Below the pieces are notes generated by a model. That model did no database searches and had not been told where the DNA came from. It saw only the letters and a program-made list of their open reading frames with translations. Of a DNA stretch of 64,000 bases, positions 26,909 through 35,939 are shown piece after piece. This DNA is from JAAZZY01 sp964612505 (lineage in GTDB: Bacteria > Chlamydiota > Chlamydiia > Chlamydiales > JAAZZY01): NCBI GenBank assembly GCA_964612505.1, contig CAZTEX010000001.1, positions 310,001-374,000 of the forward strand, read 5' to 3'. Within the stretch, counting starts at the first letter, position 1. Each line of letters opens with the position of its first letter. The translations under genes and the position numbers were made by a program.

Positions 26909-27826
26909 ATGAATATCAATGACTTAGTTACAGGCGCTTGTCGTGCTTTGACATCTTCAATTGGCGTAGGCTCTGAGCTCTGCACTTCTACACTTGCGAC
27001 CTCTTTAGAACTTCTAACAGAGAATGCAGGTTCGCTTGTTCTAGGCTTAATAGTTGCCATTGGCGCAGTTGCCTTAGCCAAGCTCTATATCGGAAGACAA
27101 CAAAGAGAAGAAGAGGATCGCCCGGATTTATCAAAAAGAGATGTTGAGGTTCAGAACCCTCCGCCTCCTGCAGAGGTAAATGCTCTAGTGGATCAAGAAC
27201 CCACAAGGGATACAGCAATACAACAATTTTTAAAAAGGAATCTTGGTCCTACAGTTGAGAGACCAGCGACTGAAGTTAGCAGCGCAACTTCAACTGAAGG
27301 GACTGAACCTTTTCAGCAAGTCCGACCAAAAAGAAAGAAAAATGACAAAGATACAAAGGATCAGAAAAAGACATTTGTATGGAAACCACAGATTCAACCA
27401 ACTTTTCCAGTTGAAATAGGTAGATCATCCACCCCCTCATCTACTTCTTCTCAAGAACAAGAAATAACGGTGCCACCACCCATAATTGAGAGTCATAAGT
27501 CTTCAACAGCTGCCGAACCCCAGGCTTCTTCGGCATTGCCCGCAGCACCAGCAGTTGATATACAGCAACAAATAAACGAAATGTCTCTACGATTGGCTGC
27601 AGCAATACAGGAAAGATGCCGGCTAAACGAGGCTTTTTTAAGGCTTCAAAGAGAGCAACAAAGTCAAATACAGCCGCCAGCTATCCTTCTGCCCCCATTT
27701 ACTCATGCAGCACCTTCTTATTCAGCTAGACCAACCCCTTCAGCAGACGAAAACTCAGAAGGGCTAGATATTGTAAGAAGTGTCGTTGAGAGCGCACTTG
27801 CAGAGCCCAGTAACCCAGAAAAATAA
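26909..27826 (+). CDS. Unknown Pro/Gln/Ser-rich protein with one membrane segment
   Basis: A 305-residue protein of no recognised family. It has a mildly hydrophobic start, one clear membrane segment at about 43-62 (SLVLGLIVAIGAVALAKLYI), then a long low-complexity region rich in Pro, Gln, Ser and Glu with a basic patch (RPKRKKNDKD near 132-141). A short helical segment at about 205-235 has coiled-coil character and is followed by a Pro-rich tail. This composition resembles proteins delivered to the host inclusion membrane with a cytosolic tail, which is inference. It has its own strong predicted promoter. Confidence 0.65.
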   Translation: MNINDLVTGACRALTSSIGVGSELCTSTLATSLELLTENAGSLVLGLIVAIGAVALAKLYIGRQQREEEDRPDLSKRDVEVQNPPPPAEVNALVDQEPTRDTAIQQFLKRNLGPTVERPATEVSSATSTEGTEPFQQVRPKRKKNDKDTKDQKKTFVWKPQIQPTFPVEIGRSSTPSSTSSQEQEITVPPPIIESHKSSTAAEPQASSALPAAPAVDIQQQINEMSLRLAAAIQERCRLNEAFLRLQREQQSQIQPPAILLPPFTHAAPSYSARPTPSADENSEGLDIVRSVVESALAEPSNPEK

Positions 27827-28092
27827 TTTTATTCTTTTTTCAATTGCTGATCTCGCTTTTCTTATACGTTTACCCGATTTTTTTCATTTTCCTATAAAAC
27901 TAGATTCATGGGAAAGCTTCATCTCCCAAAAGTGGCCTTCTCCATATACTTTTTGAAGATCATCTCTACTTGAAGAGGAATGATCTTATTTAAACCCGAA
28001 TTTTAAGATCTCCCCCATTTTAAATTTGATTGTAAATATTAAAATCAAATAGCCTTTTAGAAATTACCTTACTCAACTTTAAAATTTTATTT

Positions 28093-30726
28093 ATGAAATA
28101 CCTTTTCCACTTTTTGATTCTCGTTTTGATCTCTTCTCAATCGTTGTTTACTCTCGATTATATAAAACCCGACTTTCGCATTGAAAATGTGAATCTGACT
28201 TTTGAGCTTGATGACACTCAAACAATCGTAACTTCGCAGCTTGAAATAAAAAGAGAAAGCAAACATCCCAACCTCCCTTTGGTTTTGGATGGAGAAAAGC
28301 TCCGTTTGATTTCTGCTTCATTAAATGGACATCTTTTAAAAGAAAATGAATATCAACTCACCGATTACTCTCTCACCATTTTTAATGTACCCGATCATTT
28401 TAATTTAATGATTGTCAATGAAATTAACCCCTTGGGAAACACAGAACTTGAAGGACTCTATAAGTCCAATCATATTTTCTGCACTCAAAATGAATCGAAA
28501 GGTTTTAGAAAAATTACCTACTTTTTAGATCGTCCTGATGTCATGGCTAAATATACAACAACGCTCATTGCCGATAAAAAGGAGTGCCCGATTTTACTTT
28601 CCAATGGAAATAAAATAGATTTTGGAGATTTAGAAGAAGGCAAGCATTTTGTGACGTGGGAGGATCCTTATAAAAAGCCCTCTTACCTTTTTGCTCTAGT
28701 TGCAGGTGATCTAGGATCTATTCAAGATACATTTATTCGAAAATCTAATAAGCCGGTTGAATTAACGATTTTCTGTGAAAAGGGCCTAGAAAGCAAATGT
28801 CATCATGCTATGGGTTGTTTAAAAAGGGCCATGAAATGGGATGAAGATCGATTTAATCTAGAGTGTGATTTAGACACTTATATGATTGTTGCCATCAACG
28901 ACTTTAATTCAGGGGCAATGGAAAATAAAGGTCTTAATATTTTTAATTCTAGTTGCATCTTAGCTGACTCCAAAACCTCGACAGATGCTGAGTTTGCTCG
29001 CATAGAGGGAGTCATTGCGCATGAATATTTTCATAATTGGACAGGAAATAGGGTCACTTTAAGAGATTGGAATGAACTCAATGTTAAAGAAGCTCTCACT
29101 GTATTTCGCGATCAAGAATTTTCACTCGACATGAACCCATGGTCTAAACAGCGAATTGAAGATGTTGCCACCCTGCGTCAATTCCAATTTCCAGAAGATG
29201 CAGGTCCCACAGCTCACTCCATTCGCCCCACAGAATCTATCGACACAAGAAATTTATACTCTTCAACAGTATACTGCAAAGGCCCCGAAATCATTCGCAT
29301 GATCCAAACGTTGATCGGAAAAGAAAATTTCAACAAGGGAATGGCTAAATATTTTGAGCTTTATGACGGTCAAGCTGTTGCTACAGATCAATTTATTCAT
29401 GCAATGGAAATTGCTTCTCATAAAGATCTTTCTCAATTTCAAAGATGGTATGATCAAAAAGGAACCCCTCATCTTAAAGTAAAATCAGAGTATGACCCAA
29501 AAGCAAAGAGACTCACTCTTTATACAGAGCAATCCAACCCCAAAGAAGGTCCAGATGCTCTAGCCCTCCATTTTCCTTTAAAAATTGGGTTGATAGACTC
29601 AACTGGAGCAGAGATCCCTTTAAAAAGTGATCTCCTTGAAATTAAAAATAAAAAGGAAACTTTTATTTTTGAAAACATCCCAAGTCAGCCGACTCTCTCT
29701 TTAAATCGTGATTTTTCAGCTCCCATTATTATTGAAACAAATTGCACTCCGCAAGACTATGCATTTTTAATGACCTACGATTCTAATGAGTTTAATCGTT
29801 GGGAAGCAGCCAGAGCTCTCTCTTTTTCTGTCCTAGAAACGCTCATTAGCGATTATCAAATGGGTAAAAAATTGCAACTTCCCAAAGACTATTGCCGCGC
29901 CTTTCAACTGTTGCTTAAAGATCCTCACTTAGATCCCGCTTTAAAAGCAGAAGCTCTGATCCCACCCAACGAAAGTGAAATAGCTCAAACTCAACTTGTT
30001 ATTGATTTTGATTCTAACCACTATGTGCGCAGATGGCTTATCAAAGAATTGGCGCAAGTCAACGAAGAGCTCTTTTATAAAACATACCAGTCTCTTGCTA
30101 AGGGAGCGCCCTACTCGATTGATTCTCAAGCGGTAGCTGATCGCGAATTGAAAAATATTTGCCTTTTTTATCTCACCTCGCTGGAAAAAGAACGCTATAT
30201 AGATCTTTGCAAAAATCAGTTTTTAACAGCAGATAATATGACAGATCAAATTGCTGCGCTTTGCTTTCTTAATCTAGTCAATTGCCCTCAAAGACGCCTC
30301 TTACTAGATCAATTTTATGAACAATGGAAGGAAGATACTCTCGTACTCAATAAATGGCTTTATATCGAAGCTTCTTCCCCACTGGCTGGAACGCTACACA
30401 CCGTGAAATCTTTAACCCTTCATCCAGCCTACTCTTCTAAAGAACCTAATAAAAATAGGGCTCTGATTGGAGGTTTTTTCAGAAATTCAATTCATTTTCA
30501 TTCTAGAGATGGCTCTGGCTATGCTTTTTTAGAAAATCAAATCTCCTCACTTGATGAAATCAACCCACAAACGGCAGCAACTCTAGCTGCTGCTTTTCTA
30601 GATTTTTCCAAGCTCGACCCTGAACGTAAAAAGCTAATGAAAAAATCTCTTGAAAATCTTTTACAAAAAAAGGACCTGTCTTCAAACACCTATGAGATCC
30701 TCAACAAAATTTTAGGGTCTTCTTAA
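28093..30726 (+). CDS. pepN: Aminopeptidase N (M1 family), apparently exported
   Basis: Zinc aminopeptidase of the E. coli PepN type, 877 residues. The active site shows GAMENKGLN, the zinc motif HEYFHNW (HExxH) and, 19 residues on, the third ligand Glu in NVKEALT. Unlike cytosolic PepN, it begins with a hydrophobic signal-like sequence (MKYLFHFLILVLISSQSLFTL), so it may act in the periplasm. The ATG lacks a clear ribosome site. It stands alone, with the SRP RNA gene downstream. The family is certain; export is inferred from the N terminus. Confidence 0.94.
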   Translation: MKYLFHFLILVLISSQSLFTLDYIKPDFRIENVNLTFELDDTQTIVTSQLEIKRESKHPNLPLVLDGEKLRLISASLNGHLLKENEYQLTDYSLTIFNVPDHFNLMIVNEINPLGNTELEGLYKSNHIFCTQNESKGFRKITYFLDRPDVMAKYTTTLIADKKECPILLSNGNKIDFGDLEEGKHFVTWEDPYKKPSYLFALVAGDLGSIQDTFIRKSNKPVELTIFCEKGLESKCHHAMGCLKRAMKWDEDRFNLECDLDTYMIVAINDFNSGAMENKGLNIFNSSCILADSKTSTDAEFARIEGVIAHEYFHNWTGNRVTLRDWNELNVKEALTVFRDQEFSLDMNPWSKQRIEDVATLRQFQFPEDAGPTAHSIRPTESIDTRNLYSSTVYCKGPEIIRMIQTLIGKENFNKGMAKYFELYDGQAVATDQFIHAMEIASHKDLSQFQRWYDQKGTPHLKVKSEYDPKAKRLTLYTEQSNPKEGPDALALHFPLKIGLIDSTGAEIPLKSDLLEIKNKKETFIFENIPSQPTLSLNRDFSAPIIIETNCTPQDYAFLMTYDSNEFNRWEAARALSFSVLETLISDYQMGKKLQLPKDYCRAFQLLLKDPHLDPALKAEALIPPNESEIAQTQLVIDFDSNHYVRRWLIKELAQVNEELFYKTYQSLAKGAPYSIDSQAVADRELKNICLFYLTSLEKERYIDLCKNQFLTADNMTDQIAALCFLNLVNCPQRRLLLDQFYEQWKEDTLVLNKWLYIEASSPLAGTLHTVKSLTLHPAYSSKEPNKNRALIGGFFRNSIHFHSRDGSGYAFLENQISSLDEINPQTAATLAAAFLDFSKLDPERKKLMKKSLENLLQKKDLSSNTYEILNKILGSS

Positions 30727-30774
30727 AAAAAAGACTTTAATATTTGGACACCCCATTTGAGCTAGGATAAGCCC

Positions 30775-30804
30775 TTGCGAATTAAAGCCTCGTTATTTTA
30801 TAAT
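30775..30804 (+). promoter_or_regulatory. Predicted promoter of the SRP RNA
   Basis: A perfect -10 TATAAT lies at 30799-30804 and a weaker -35 TTGCGA at 30775-30780, 18 bases apart. The -10 is 12 bases before the first helix of the SRP RNA. Confidence 0.55.
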
Positions 30805-30816
30805 TTTTTCTTTTAA

Positions 30817-30912
30817 CCGGGGACCTTGTAAGATAAGGACTCTCGAATCAGGTCAGGACTGGAAAGTAGCAGCCTTAAGAGATGTTTTTTATGTTATGAG
30901 ATTATCTCCGGT
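30817..30912 (+). ncRNA. ffs: Signal recognition particle RNA (4.5S)
   Basis: A 96-base RNA with the hallmark of the bacterial SRP RNA: CAGGTCAGGACTGGAAAGTA followed by GCAGCC at about 30852-30878. This is the symmetric and asymmetric loop region with a GGAA tetraloop that binds Ffh. The outer ends pair (CCGGGGA at 30817-30823 with TCTCCGG at 30906-30912, one G-U pair), and inner CTCT/AGAG pairs close the tip. TTTT follows the last helix, as expected for a terminator. The RNA guides ribosomes making membrane proteins to FtsY and SecYEG. Confidence 0.88.
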
Positions 30913-30915
30913 TTT

Positions 30916-31566
30916 CTATTCCGAGACTATATTGACGTCGCTAGCTTCAAGAAACCTTTTAAATTGCTCTTTATAATCTCGAAGAGACTTTTCACAAACC
31001 TTCTCTAAATTTTCAAATTGATCTAGTCCATCCATCACCAGCTTCATGAAACGCCCTTCAAGGGTAGACTCATCTGCTTGATAATGAAATCCTTTGCTGA
31101 CACCAAGTTCCACAAGTTTCATGGCGCGAATCACAGCGGGCATCGATTGAGCAATCGACGCAAAAAGATCTTCTTGAGTCACTTTTCCTAACTCAGCTCT
31201 TTCTTGCGCCTTGATTCTCTCCCACTGAACACGCAATTCTTCAAAAGTAATGGTACGGGGGTTTTCAAAAACATGAGGATGACGGCGAATAATTTTGTCG
31301 CAAATAGCTTTGAGCATTTGCTCCTGATCTAAATCGTATTTTTGAGAGGCTGCTTTTAATGTACAAAGATAAGCAAATAAGACATCGCCCATTTCTTCTT
31401 GAACTTTTTGCCCATCTTTTTGATGAAGAGCATCTAAGACTTCATAGCTTTCCTCAATGACATATTGAATATAAGCTTCAGGAGTTTGCTGCTTTCCCCA
31501 CGGACAACCTTGGGGCCCCATTAATTGATCGATTAGCTTTTCTAACGACTCTATTTTAAGTCTCAT
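30916..31566 (-). CDS. mazG: Nucleoside triphosphate pyrophosphohydrolase MazG
   Basis: Hydrolyses NTPs/dNTPs to monophosphate and pyrophosphate, clearing abnormal nucleotides. The 216 residues show the MazG metal site: GCPWGKQQTPEAY, VIEESYEVLDAL and QEEMGDVLFAYL (the E-E-x-x-E and E-x-x-D pattern). It is shorter than E. coli MazG (about 263) and carries one complete MazG domain (about 15-115) with a partial second helical half. It converges on the SRP RNA gene, with only 3 bases between them. Confidence 0.92.
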   Translation of the reverse strand: MRLKIESLEKLIDQLMGPQGCPWGKQQTPEAYIQYVIEESYEVLDALHQKDGQKVQEEMGDVLFAYLCTLKAASQKYDLDQEQMLKAICDKIIRRHPHVFENPRTITFEELRVQWERIKAQERAELGKVTQEDLFASIAQSMPAVIRAMKLVELGVSKGFHYQADESTLEGRFMKLVMDGLDQFENLEKVCEKSLRDYKEQFKRFLEASDVNIVSE

Positions 31567-31686
31567 ACACTCACCTCAGCTCTTTTTCTGATATATCCAT
31601 GAAGGCGTTAGACCATTATATCGATTGTTCCCTTTAATTTTAATAACTATTGAGAAATTGCCCACTGCAAAGATATTTTTTTAACT

Positions 31687-31716
31687 TTGCTGTACAAACT
31701 CTTTGATAATTAAAAT
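31687..31716 (+). promoter_or_regulatory. Possible promoter of the coiled-coil gene
   Basis: A -35 TTGCTG (31687-31692) and -10 TAAAAT (31711-31716) are 18 bases apart. Weaker than the other promoters listed for unknown genes in this window. Confidence 0.4.
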
Positions 31717-31784
31717 TTAAATACTGAAAAAATCTTCGTCCTATTAGACTCCCTTCATCGTAATTTTTTAAAATAGGTCGTCTC

Positions 31785-33017
31785 ATGCCTTCTATACAAA
31801 ACAGTACTTCTCTATTTCTACAGCCCTTTTTCCCAGAGGCCTCAAATATGTCCAGATCAGATATTGGAGTTTTAAATCCTATATCTTTAGATTTATATGA
31901 TTTAACCCTGAGACAAATAAGTCGTATTATTGGTTCTTATCAGAGTTTCATGACTACCCTTCCTTGCTTAGGGGCGTTGGCCTTGAAATTCAAGACATCT
32001 CCCTCCCCCACTGGTCATTTGACCACTCTGCCCCTTCTAATCTTATGTTCTTCTCAAGTTAAAGCCTCTTCTCACCTTCAGTCGCTGCTAACTCAAGCTA
32101 ATCAAATTAGCGAAGGAATTTCTGATCTACATTCCGTCATTTCGCAAATGAAGCTGACCAATCAAATAGCCCATGTGATTGACAATGACACTGAAGATGC
32201 GGGAGCTCTCCAACATTTTATCAGTGCGCTTTTGCAAACGAATGACGACATACAAACTGTTCTTAGCCCCTTTACAAGTATTATTACGACGATCAGAGAT
32301 GCTTTTGCCGAAGAAGCTCTGGACCGCTTTGAAACTTTAGCAGAAATAATGCAGGTATACCAAGAATTTCAAACATTACAAACATCTATTCAAACTCTTG
32401 AACAAACTTTTCGCCAAGCCATGGATGAGAATCGAAAAGTTTTACAAAAAGTTAAAGCAAACTTAAAAATAGAACCTCTCCAAAATACCCTTAGCAAGCT
32501 AAATCAACAAAAAACCGCGATCAATTCCCAGATCGCTCGCCATCGATCAACCATCGAATCTTTAAATCAAAAAACTCCTCTAATTCAAGCGGATATAGAA
32601 CGCCTTCAACAAAAACAGAATAATGTTTACGAGATAGAAAGAGACCACCCGGAACAGTCCGATCAGACTTCTTTTATGATTGCAAAATATGATGAACTTA
32701 TAAGAGGTGTTGAACAGTCACTTGCAAAACATTATCAAAGTTTAGCGGATGCAGAAAGCAGGCTTAGTTCCTCAGAAACAACTCTTTTTGACGTAGAAGA
32801 AAAGATTCTTGAAGTAAAGGAGGCATTGGACATAAAAAAGGAAAGCTTAAGAAGTCTGCAGGAATATGAAAATGATTATCAACAAACATTGCAAAAAGAG
32901 GCCAGAGGAAAAATCAGCGAATTAAAAGATTTAGCTAAAGCGACATACTCTCATCTTCGCATATTACTGGATCAAGCCAAAGCTACATTTAATCAAAAAA
33001 CAAATGATGAACTTTAA
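31785..33017 (+). CDS. Coiled-coil protein of unknown function
   Basis: A 410-residue protein with no signal peptide and no clear membrane segment. The first 90 residues are mixed and mildly hydrophobic. Residues from about 185 to 385 are strongly helical and rich in Glu, Gln, Lys and Leu, with long heptad-like runs (for example LQEYENDYQQTLQKEARGK), so a long coiled coil is expected. I recognise no family. Coiled-coil proteins of this kind are common among chlamydial secreted effectors, but secretion is not shown. It is transcribed towards the cysteine-rich lipoprotein gene on the other strand. Confidence 0.65.
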   Translation: MPSIQNSTSLFLQPFFPEASNMSRSDIGVLNPISLDLYDLTLRQISRIIGSYQSFMTTLPCLGALALKFKTSPSPTGHLTTLPLLILCSSQVKASSHLQSLLTQANQISEGISDLHSVISQMKLTNQIAHVIDNDTEDAGALQHFISALLQTNDDIQTVLSPFTSIITTIRDAFAEEALDRFETLAEIMQVYQEFQTLQTSIQTLEQTFRQAMDENRKVLQKVKANLKIEPLQNTLSKLNQQKTAINSQIARHRSTIESLNQKTPLIQADIERLQQKQNNVYEIERDHPEQSDQTSFMIAKYDELIRGVEQSLAKHYQSLADAESRLSSSETTLFDVEEKILEVKEALDIKKESLRSLQEYENDYQQTLQKEARGKISELKDLAKATYSHLRILLDQAKATFNQKTNDEL

Positions 33018-33049
33018 AAAAACCTCTAAATACGAATTACTTAGAGGTT
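33014..33049 (-). terminator. Terminator for the small cysteine-rich lipoprotein gene
   Basis: A 9-bp perfect stem (33021-33029 and 33041-33049, AACCTCTAA and its complement) runs into a T-tract when read on the minus strand. It lies 28 bases after the lipoprotein stop codon and also marks the end of the convergent coiled-coil gene. Confidence 0.7.
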
Positions 33050-33076
33050 AGCTTAAGCATTTTTTAGCGCTAAAAA

Positions 33077-33268
33077 CTAGCGGCCTTTTTTACTGCAACA
33101 GTTGTTGCACTTGCTGTTATTATTTTTCCCAGATTGATTGCTCTTGGTGCATTTTTTGCAGCAGCAGCAACATTGTGAACAGCCGCTTGAAGAAGATCCC
33201 CAAGACGCGCAGCCCACCGCTGAAAACGCAAGCACAGCTGATGTAAGTACAATTGCGAGTTTTCTCAT
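33077..33268 (-). CDS. Small cysteine-rich lipoprotein
   Basis: 63 residues from ATG 33268, chosen because AAGGAGA lies 7 bases upstream; the longer frame to 33415 has no such site. A lipoprotein signal peptide (MRKLAIVLTSAVLAFSAVGC) ends in a lipobox with Cys20. The mature part has 10 further Cys residues, including a run of five (33-37), within Ser, Lys and Asn. The size, lipidation and Cys content recall OmcA, the small cysteine-rich outer-membrane lipoprotein that helps crosslink the chlamydial envelope, but I see no close sequence match. A metal-binding role is an alternative. Confidence 0.7.
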   Translation of the reverse strand: MRKLAIVLTSAVLAFSAVGCASWGSSSSGCSQCCCCCKKCTKSNQSGKNNNSKCNNCCSKKGR

Positions 33269-33451
33269 GATGTTCTCCTTATAAGGTTCTTTGGTATTTT
33301 TCAAAAAATACCTTGCATTACTTTGTAACACATATCTTTTAGTGTCTATCGCTCTAGCCGTTTTTTTTTCAATATATTTTTTACATAATAGTTTTAGCAG
33401 GATTAAAAGCTTCAAATTGCTATACTACTCTCTTTAAATTTTGAGTTATTT

Positions 33452-34216
33452 ATGAAAAAGGACACCAGTTGGGAAAAGTCTAGCGGTTGGTATAATGAAC
33501 ACATGAAAGAGGAAGGTGGTTATAACCACAAAGAGCTCATTTTACCTAACTTACTCCCTCTTCTAAACCTCAATGAAAAAGACAGGCTTTTAGACCTCGG
33601 CTGTGGTCAAGGAGTTTTAGCAAGGGCTATATTGCCCTCTGTTCAATATTTAGGATTAGACGCTTCTAAGTCGCTCATCGAACTTGCTAAAAGCAAAGAC
33701 TCAAATCCTAAACATGATTATCGTTATCACGATGTACTCGAGCCCATTGAAAGCAAAATTCCTTTTTCTCACGCTGTTTTTTTACTATCGCTGCAAAATA
33801 TTGCAAAACCTGATCTAGCCCTCAAAAATGCTTCTAAAGTTTTAAAAAAAGAAGGGCAACTCGTCCTTGTTTTAAATCATCCATGCTTTAGAATTCCCAA
33901 GCATTCTTCTTGGGAAGTATTGCCCGATTACCAAGGGCAATATCGGCGCATTGATCGCTACTTTAACCCTTTTAAATCCTCCATTCAGATGCATCCTTCA
34001 AAAGGAGAGAAATCTCCATTAACATGGAGTTTTCATTGGCCTCTTTCTCAATACATGCGCGATTTAAAAGCGGCCGGCTTTTTTATTGAGGACATGCTAG
34101 AGATCTGTTCAAAAAAGAAAAGTTATGGGAAAGCAGCACGCGCTGAAAATTTTATCCGTAAAGAAATTCCCCTTTTCTTAATGATCTCGGCCAGAAAAAT
34201 GAAAAGTTTTGACTAA
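33452..34216 (+). CDS. SAM-dependent class I methyltransferase
   Basis: A 254-residue methyltransferase of the Methyltransf_11/25 type. Motif I is LLDLGCGQGVLARAI (about residues 46-60), followed by YLGLDASKSLIELAK and a later motif with FLLSLQNIAKPDLALKNASKVLKKEGQLVLVLNHPCF in outline. The substrate cannot be named: small-molecule, tRNA or quinone methylation are all possible. It begins 37 bases after the start region of the divergent lipoprotein transcript and ends inside a long hairpin (34211-34257). Confidence 0.85.
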   Translation: MKKDTSWEKSSGWYNEHMKEEGGYNHKELILPNLLPLLNLNEKDRLLDLGCGQGVLARAILPSVQYLGLDASKSLIELAKSKDSNPKHDYRYHDVLEPIESKIPFSHAVFLLSLQNIAKPDLALKNASKVLKKEGQLVLVLNHPCFRIPKHSSWEVLPDYQGQYRRIDRYFNPFKSSIQMHPSKGEKSPLTWSFHWPLSQYMRDLKAAGFFIEDMLEICSKKKSYGKAARAENFIRKEIPLFLMISARKMKSFD

Positions 34217-34257
34217 TTTAAAAAAGCTCATTACGATGAGTCTTATTTAAATTAGTC
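34211..34257 (+). terminator. Long near-perfect palindrome overlapping the methyltransferase stop codon
   Basis: Arms 34211-34231 and 34236-34257 form a stem of about 21 bp with a 4-base loop (TACG), one bulge and one mismatch. It includes the TAA stop of the methyltransferase gene and ends 12 bases before dapB. It probably ends or attenuates transcription before the dap operon, although there is no pure T-tract. Confidence 0.55.
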
Positions 34258-34269
34258 TATTCACAGAAT

Positions 34270-35022
34270 ATGAAACTTGCGCTTATTGGCTATGGCAAAA
34301 TGGGACAACTCATCCACGAGATTGCCCTTCAAGGCCATCATGAGATTGTCTCTATTATTGATCCAAGGCATCCTAAAACTAGCTACAGAGAAATTAATGC
34401 TCAAAGTGTAGAAAAAGCAGATCTCTGCATAGACTTTTCTTCAACTCGCGACACTTTAAATCATGTTAAAAAGCTTGCAGACCTTAAGAAAAGTGTTGTG
34501 ATTGGCACCACAGGTTGGAAGGTCGATCCTGAAAAGCTTTCACAAATCGCCATTCAAGGGCAAATAGGAATTCTCTTTGCACCTAATTTCTCCATAGGCG
34601 TTTATCTCTTCTCAATGATTGTGGAAAAGATGGCCTTTCTAATTGACCCTTTACAAGACTATGACATTGCAATATCTGAAACGCATCATCATGAAAAAAA
34701 AGATGCCCCATCAGGGACAGCTCTTCACTTGGCTCAATCTATCTTAAAAAATATGGAGCGCAAAAAATCAGTCACAACAGAGTCACCTCAAAGCCTATCT
34801 GAACTACAAATTAACTCTCAAAGACTCGGCTCTATTTTTGGAGAACACCAAATTATTATCGATAGTGATTTTGATCAGATTCTTTTAAAACACACTTGCA
34901 AAAACCGAAAAAGTTTTGCCATTGGTGCTTTAAAAGCAGCTCTATGGCTATATTCTAAAGTTGGTTTTTATTCTTTAGATGATATGATGAAAGATATCTA
35001 TCATGGAGTTTTTTTATGCTGA
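34270..35022 (+). CDS. dapB: 4-hydroxy-tetrahydrodipicolinate reductase
   Basis: NAD(P)H-dependent step of diaminopimelate/lysine synthesis, feeding peptidoglycan and lysine. The 250 residues include the N-terminal Rossmann loop GYGKMGQL, FSSTRDTL, GTTGW, APNFSIGVYLF and the catalytic ETHHHEKKDAPSGTA with its His pair and Lys. Its end overlaps dapA by 7 bases. It is the first gene of dapB-dapA-dapL. Confidence 0.95.
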   Translation: MKLALIGYGKMGQLIHEIALQGHHEIVSIIDPRHPKTSYREINAQSVEKADLCIDFSSTRDTLNHVKKLADLKKSVVIGTTGWKVDPEKLSQIAIQGQIGILFAPNFSIGVYLFSMIVEKMAFLIDPLQDYDIAISETHHHEKKDAPSGTALHLAQSILKNMERKKSVTTESPQSLSELQINSQRLGSIFGEHQIIIDSDFDQILLKHTCKNRKSFAIGALKAALWLYSKVGFYSLDDMMKDIYHGVFLC

Positions 35023-35939
35023 AAAGGTCGCTCTATACTGCTTTAATTACTCCCTTTTTAAGCGATGTAGTAGATTACGATGGCTTTTGCCAAAACGTCC
35101 AAGAGCAAATCAATAGTAAGATTAAAGGTCTTCTCCTTTTTGGAACTACTGGAGAATCTCCTACCCTTTCACTAAGCGAGAAAGAAAAACTTTTAGGATT
35201 AATCCGATCTCAGATTCAACCCGACATCTCTCTCATGGTCGGTGTAGGAACTAATTGTACTAGGCATTCTATTGAATTAACAAAACTGGCAGAAGCTTTT
35301 AAAGCAGACTGTTTAATGGCGATTACACCCTATTACAATAAACCTTCACAACAGGGCATTTATGAACACTTTAAATGCCTTGCTGAAAATACTTCCCTTC
35401 CTATTGTGCTCTATAACCATCCAGGAAGATCTGGGCAAAATATCAGCATGGAAACACTTTCAAAACTGATGCAGATTTCCAATATTATTGGCTTTAAAGA
35501 CTCTTCAGGAAGTTTAGAGTATATTCAAAAGTTAATGTATACCAGAGGACAAATTCGCTCTGATTTTCTCATTTACTCAGGGGATGACCTTAATGCTTTT
35601 TCGTTTATGGCTCTTGGCGCCAATGGGCTTGTTTCTGTTGCAAGTAATCTTATTCCGCAAACTATTTTAAAATGGATTGAGCTAATGCTCAATCGCGACT
35701 ATGCTAAGGCCCTAAGCATCCATTCTCAACTCTATAAATTTTTCGAAGCTCTTTGCATCGAAATCAATCCTGTACCTATTAAGGCTGCAATGAATTTATG
35801 TGGGAAAGCAGCAGGATCCATGCGCCTTCCCCTCGTTGAACTGCAAAGCGAAAATCAAGAATATTTAAAACAAATCATCAACCAAACTCCTTTAGTCTAT
35901 GGTGAAGCAAAATCCAAATATAGCCAAGCTGCAATCTAA
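35016..35939 (+). CDS. dapA: 4-hydroxy-tetrahydrodipicolinate synthase
   Basis: Condenses pyruvate with aspartate semialdehyde in a TIM-barrel. The Schiff-base residue is Lys161 in GFKDSSG; GTTGESPTLS binds the substrate and Tyr in YNHPGR is the catalytic tyrosine. The frame gives 307 residues, slightly over the usual 290-300. The ATG at 35016 overlaps the dapB stop, and the last 41 bases overlap dapL, so the three are very likely translated together. Confidence 0.96.
   Translation: MLKRSLYTALITPFLSDVVDYDGFCQNVQEQINSKIKGLLLFGTTGESPTLSLSEKEKLLGLIRSQIQPDISLMVGVGTNCTRHSIELTKLAEAFKADCLMAITPYYNKPSQQGIYEHFKCLAENTSLPIVLYNHPGRSGQNISMETLSKLMQISNIIGFKDSSGSLEYIQKLMYTRGQIRSDFLIYSGDDLNAFSFMALGANGLVSVASNLIPQTILKWIELMLNRDYAKALSIHSQLYKFFEALCIEINPVPIKAAMNLCGKAAGSMRLPLVELQSENQEYLKQIINQTPLVYGEAKSKYSQAAI

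Noticed and set aside
27884..27985. A 33-codon minus-strand open stretch, in the spacer after the unknown gene at 26909, that reads like the end of a gene (...LQKVYGEGHFWEMKLS...).
   Set aside because: It has no start codon, is bounded by a stop at 27986-27988 and no homologue is recognised. It could be a gene remnant, but there is not enough to call one.
33268..33415. Longer start for the small cysteine-rich lipoprotein (49 extra residues).
   Set aside because: It would bury the signal peptide and lipobox inside the protein; the ATG at 33268 has a proper ribosome site.
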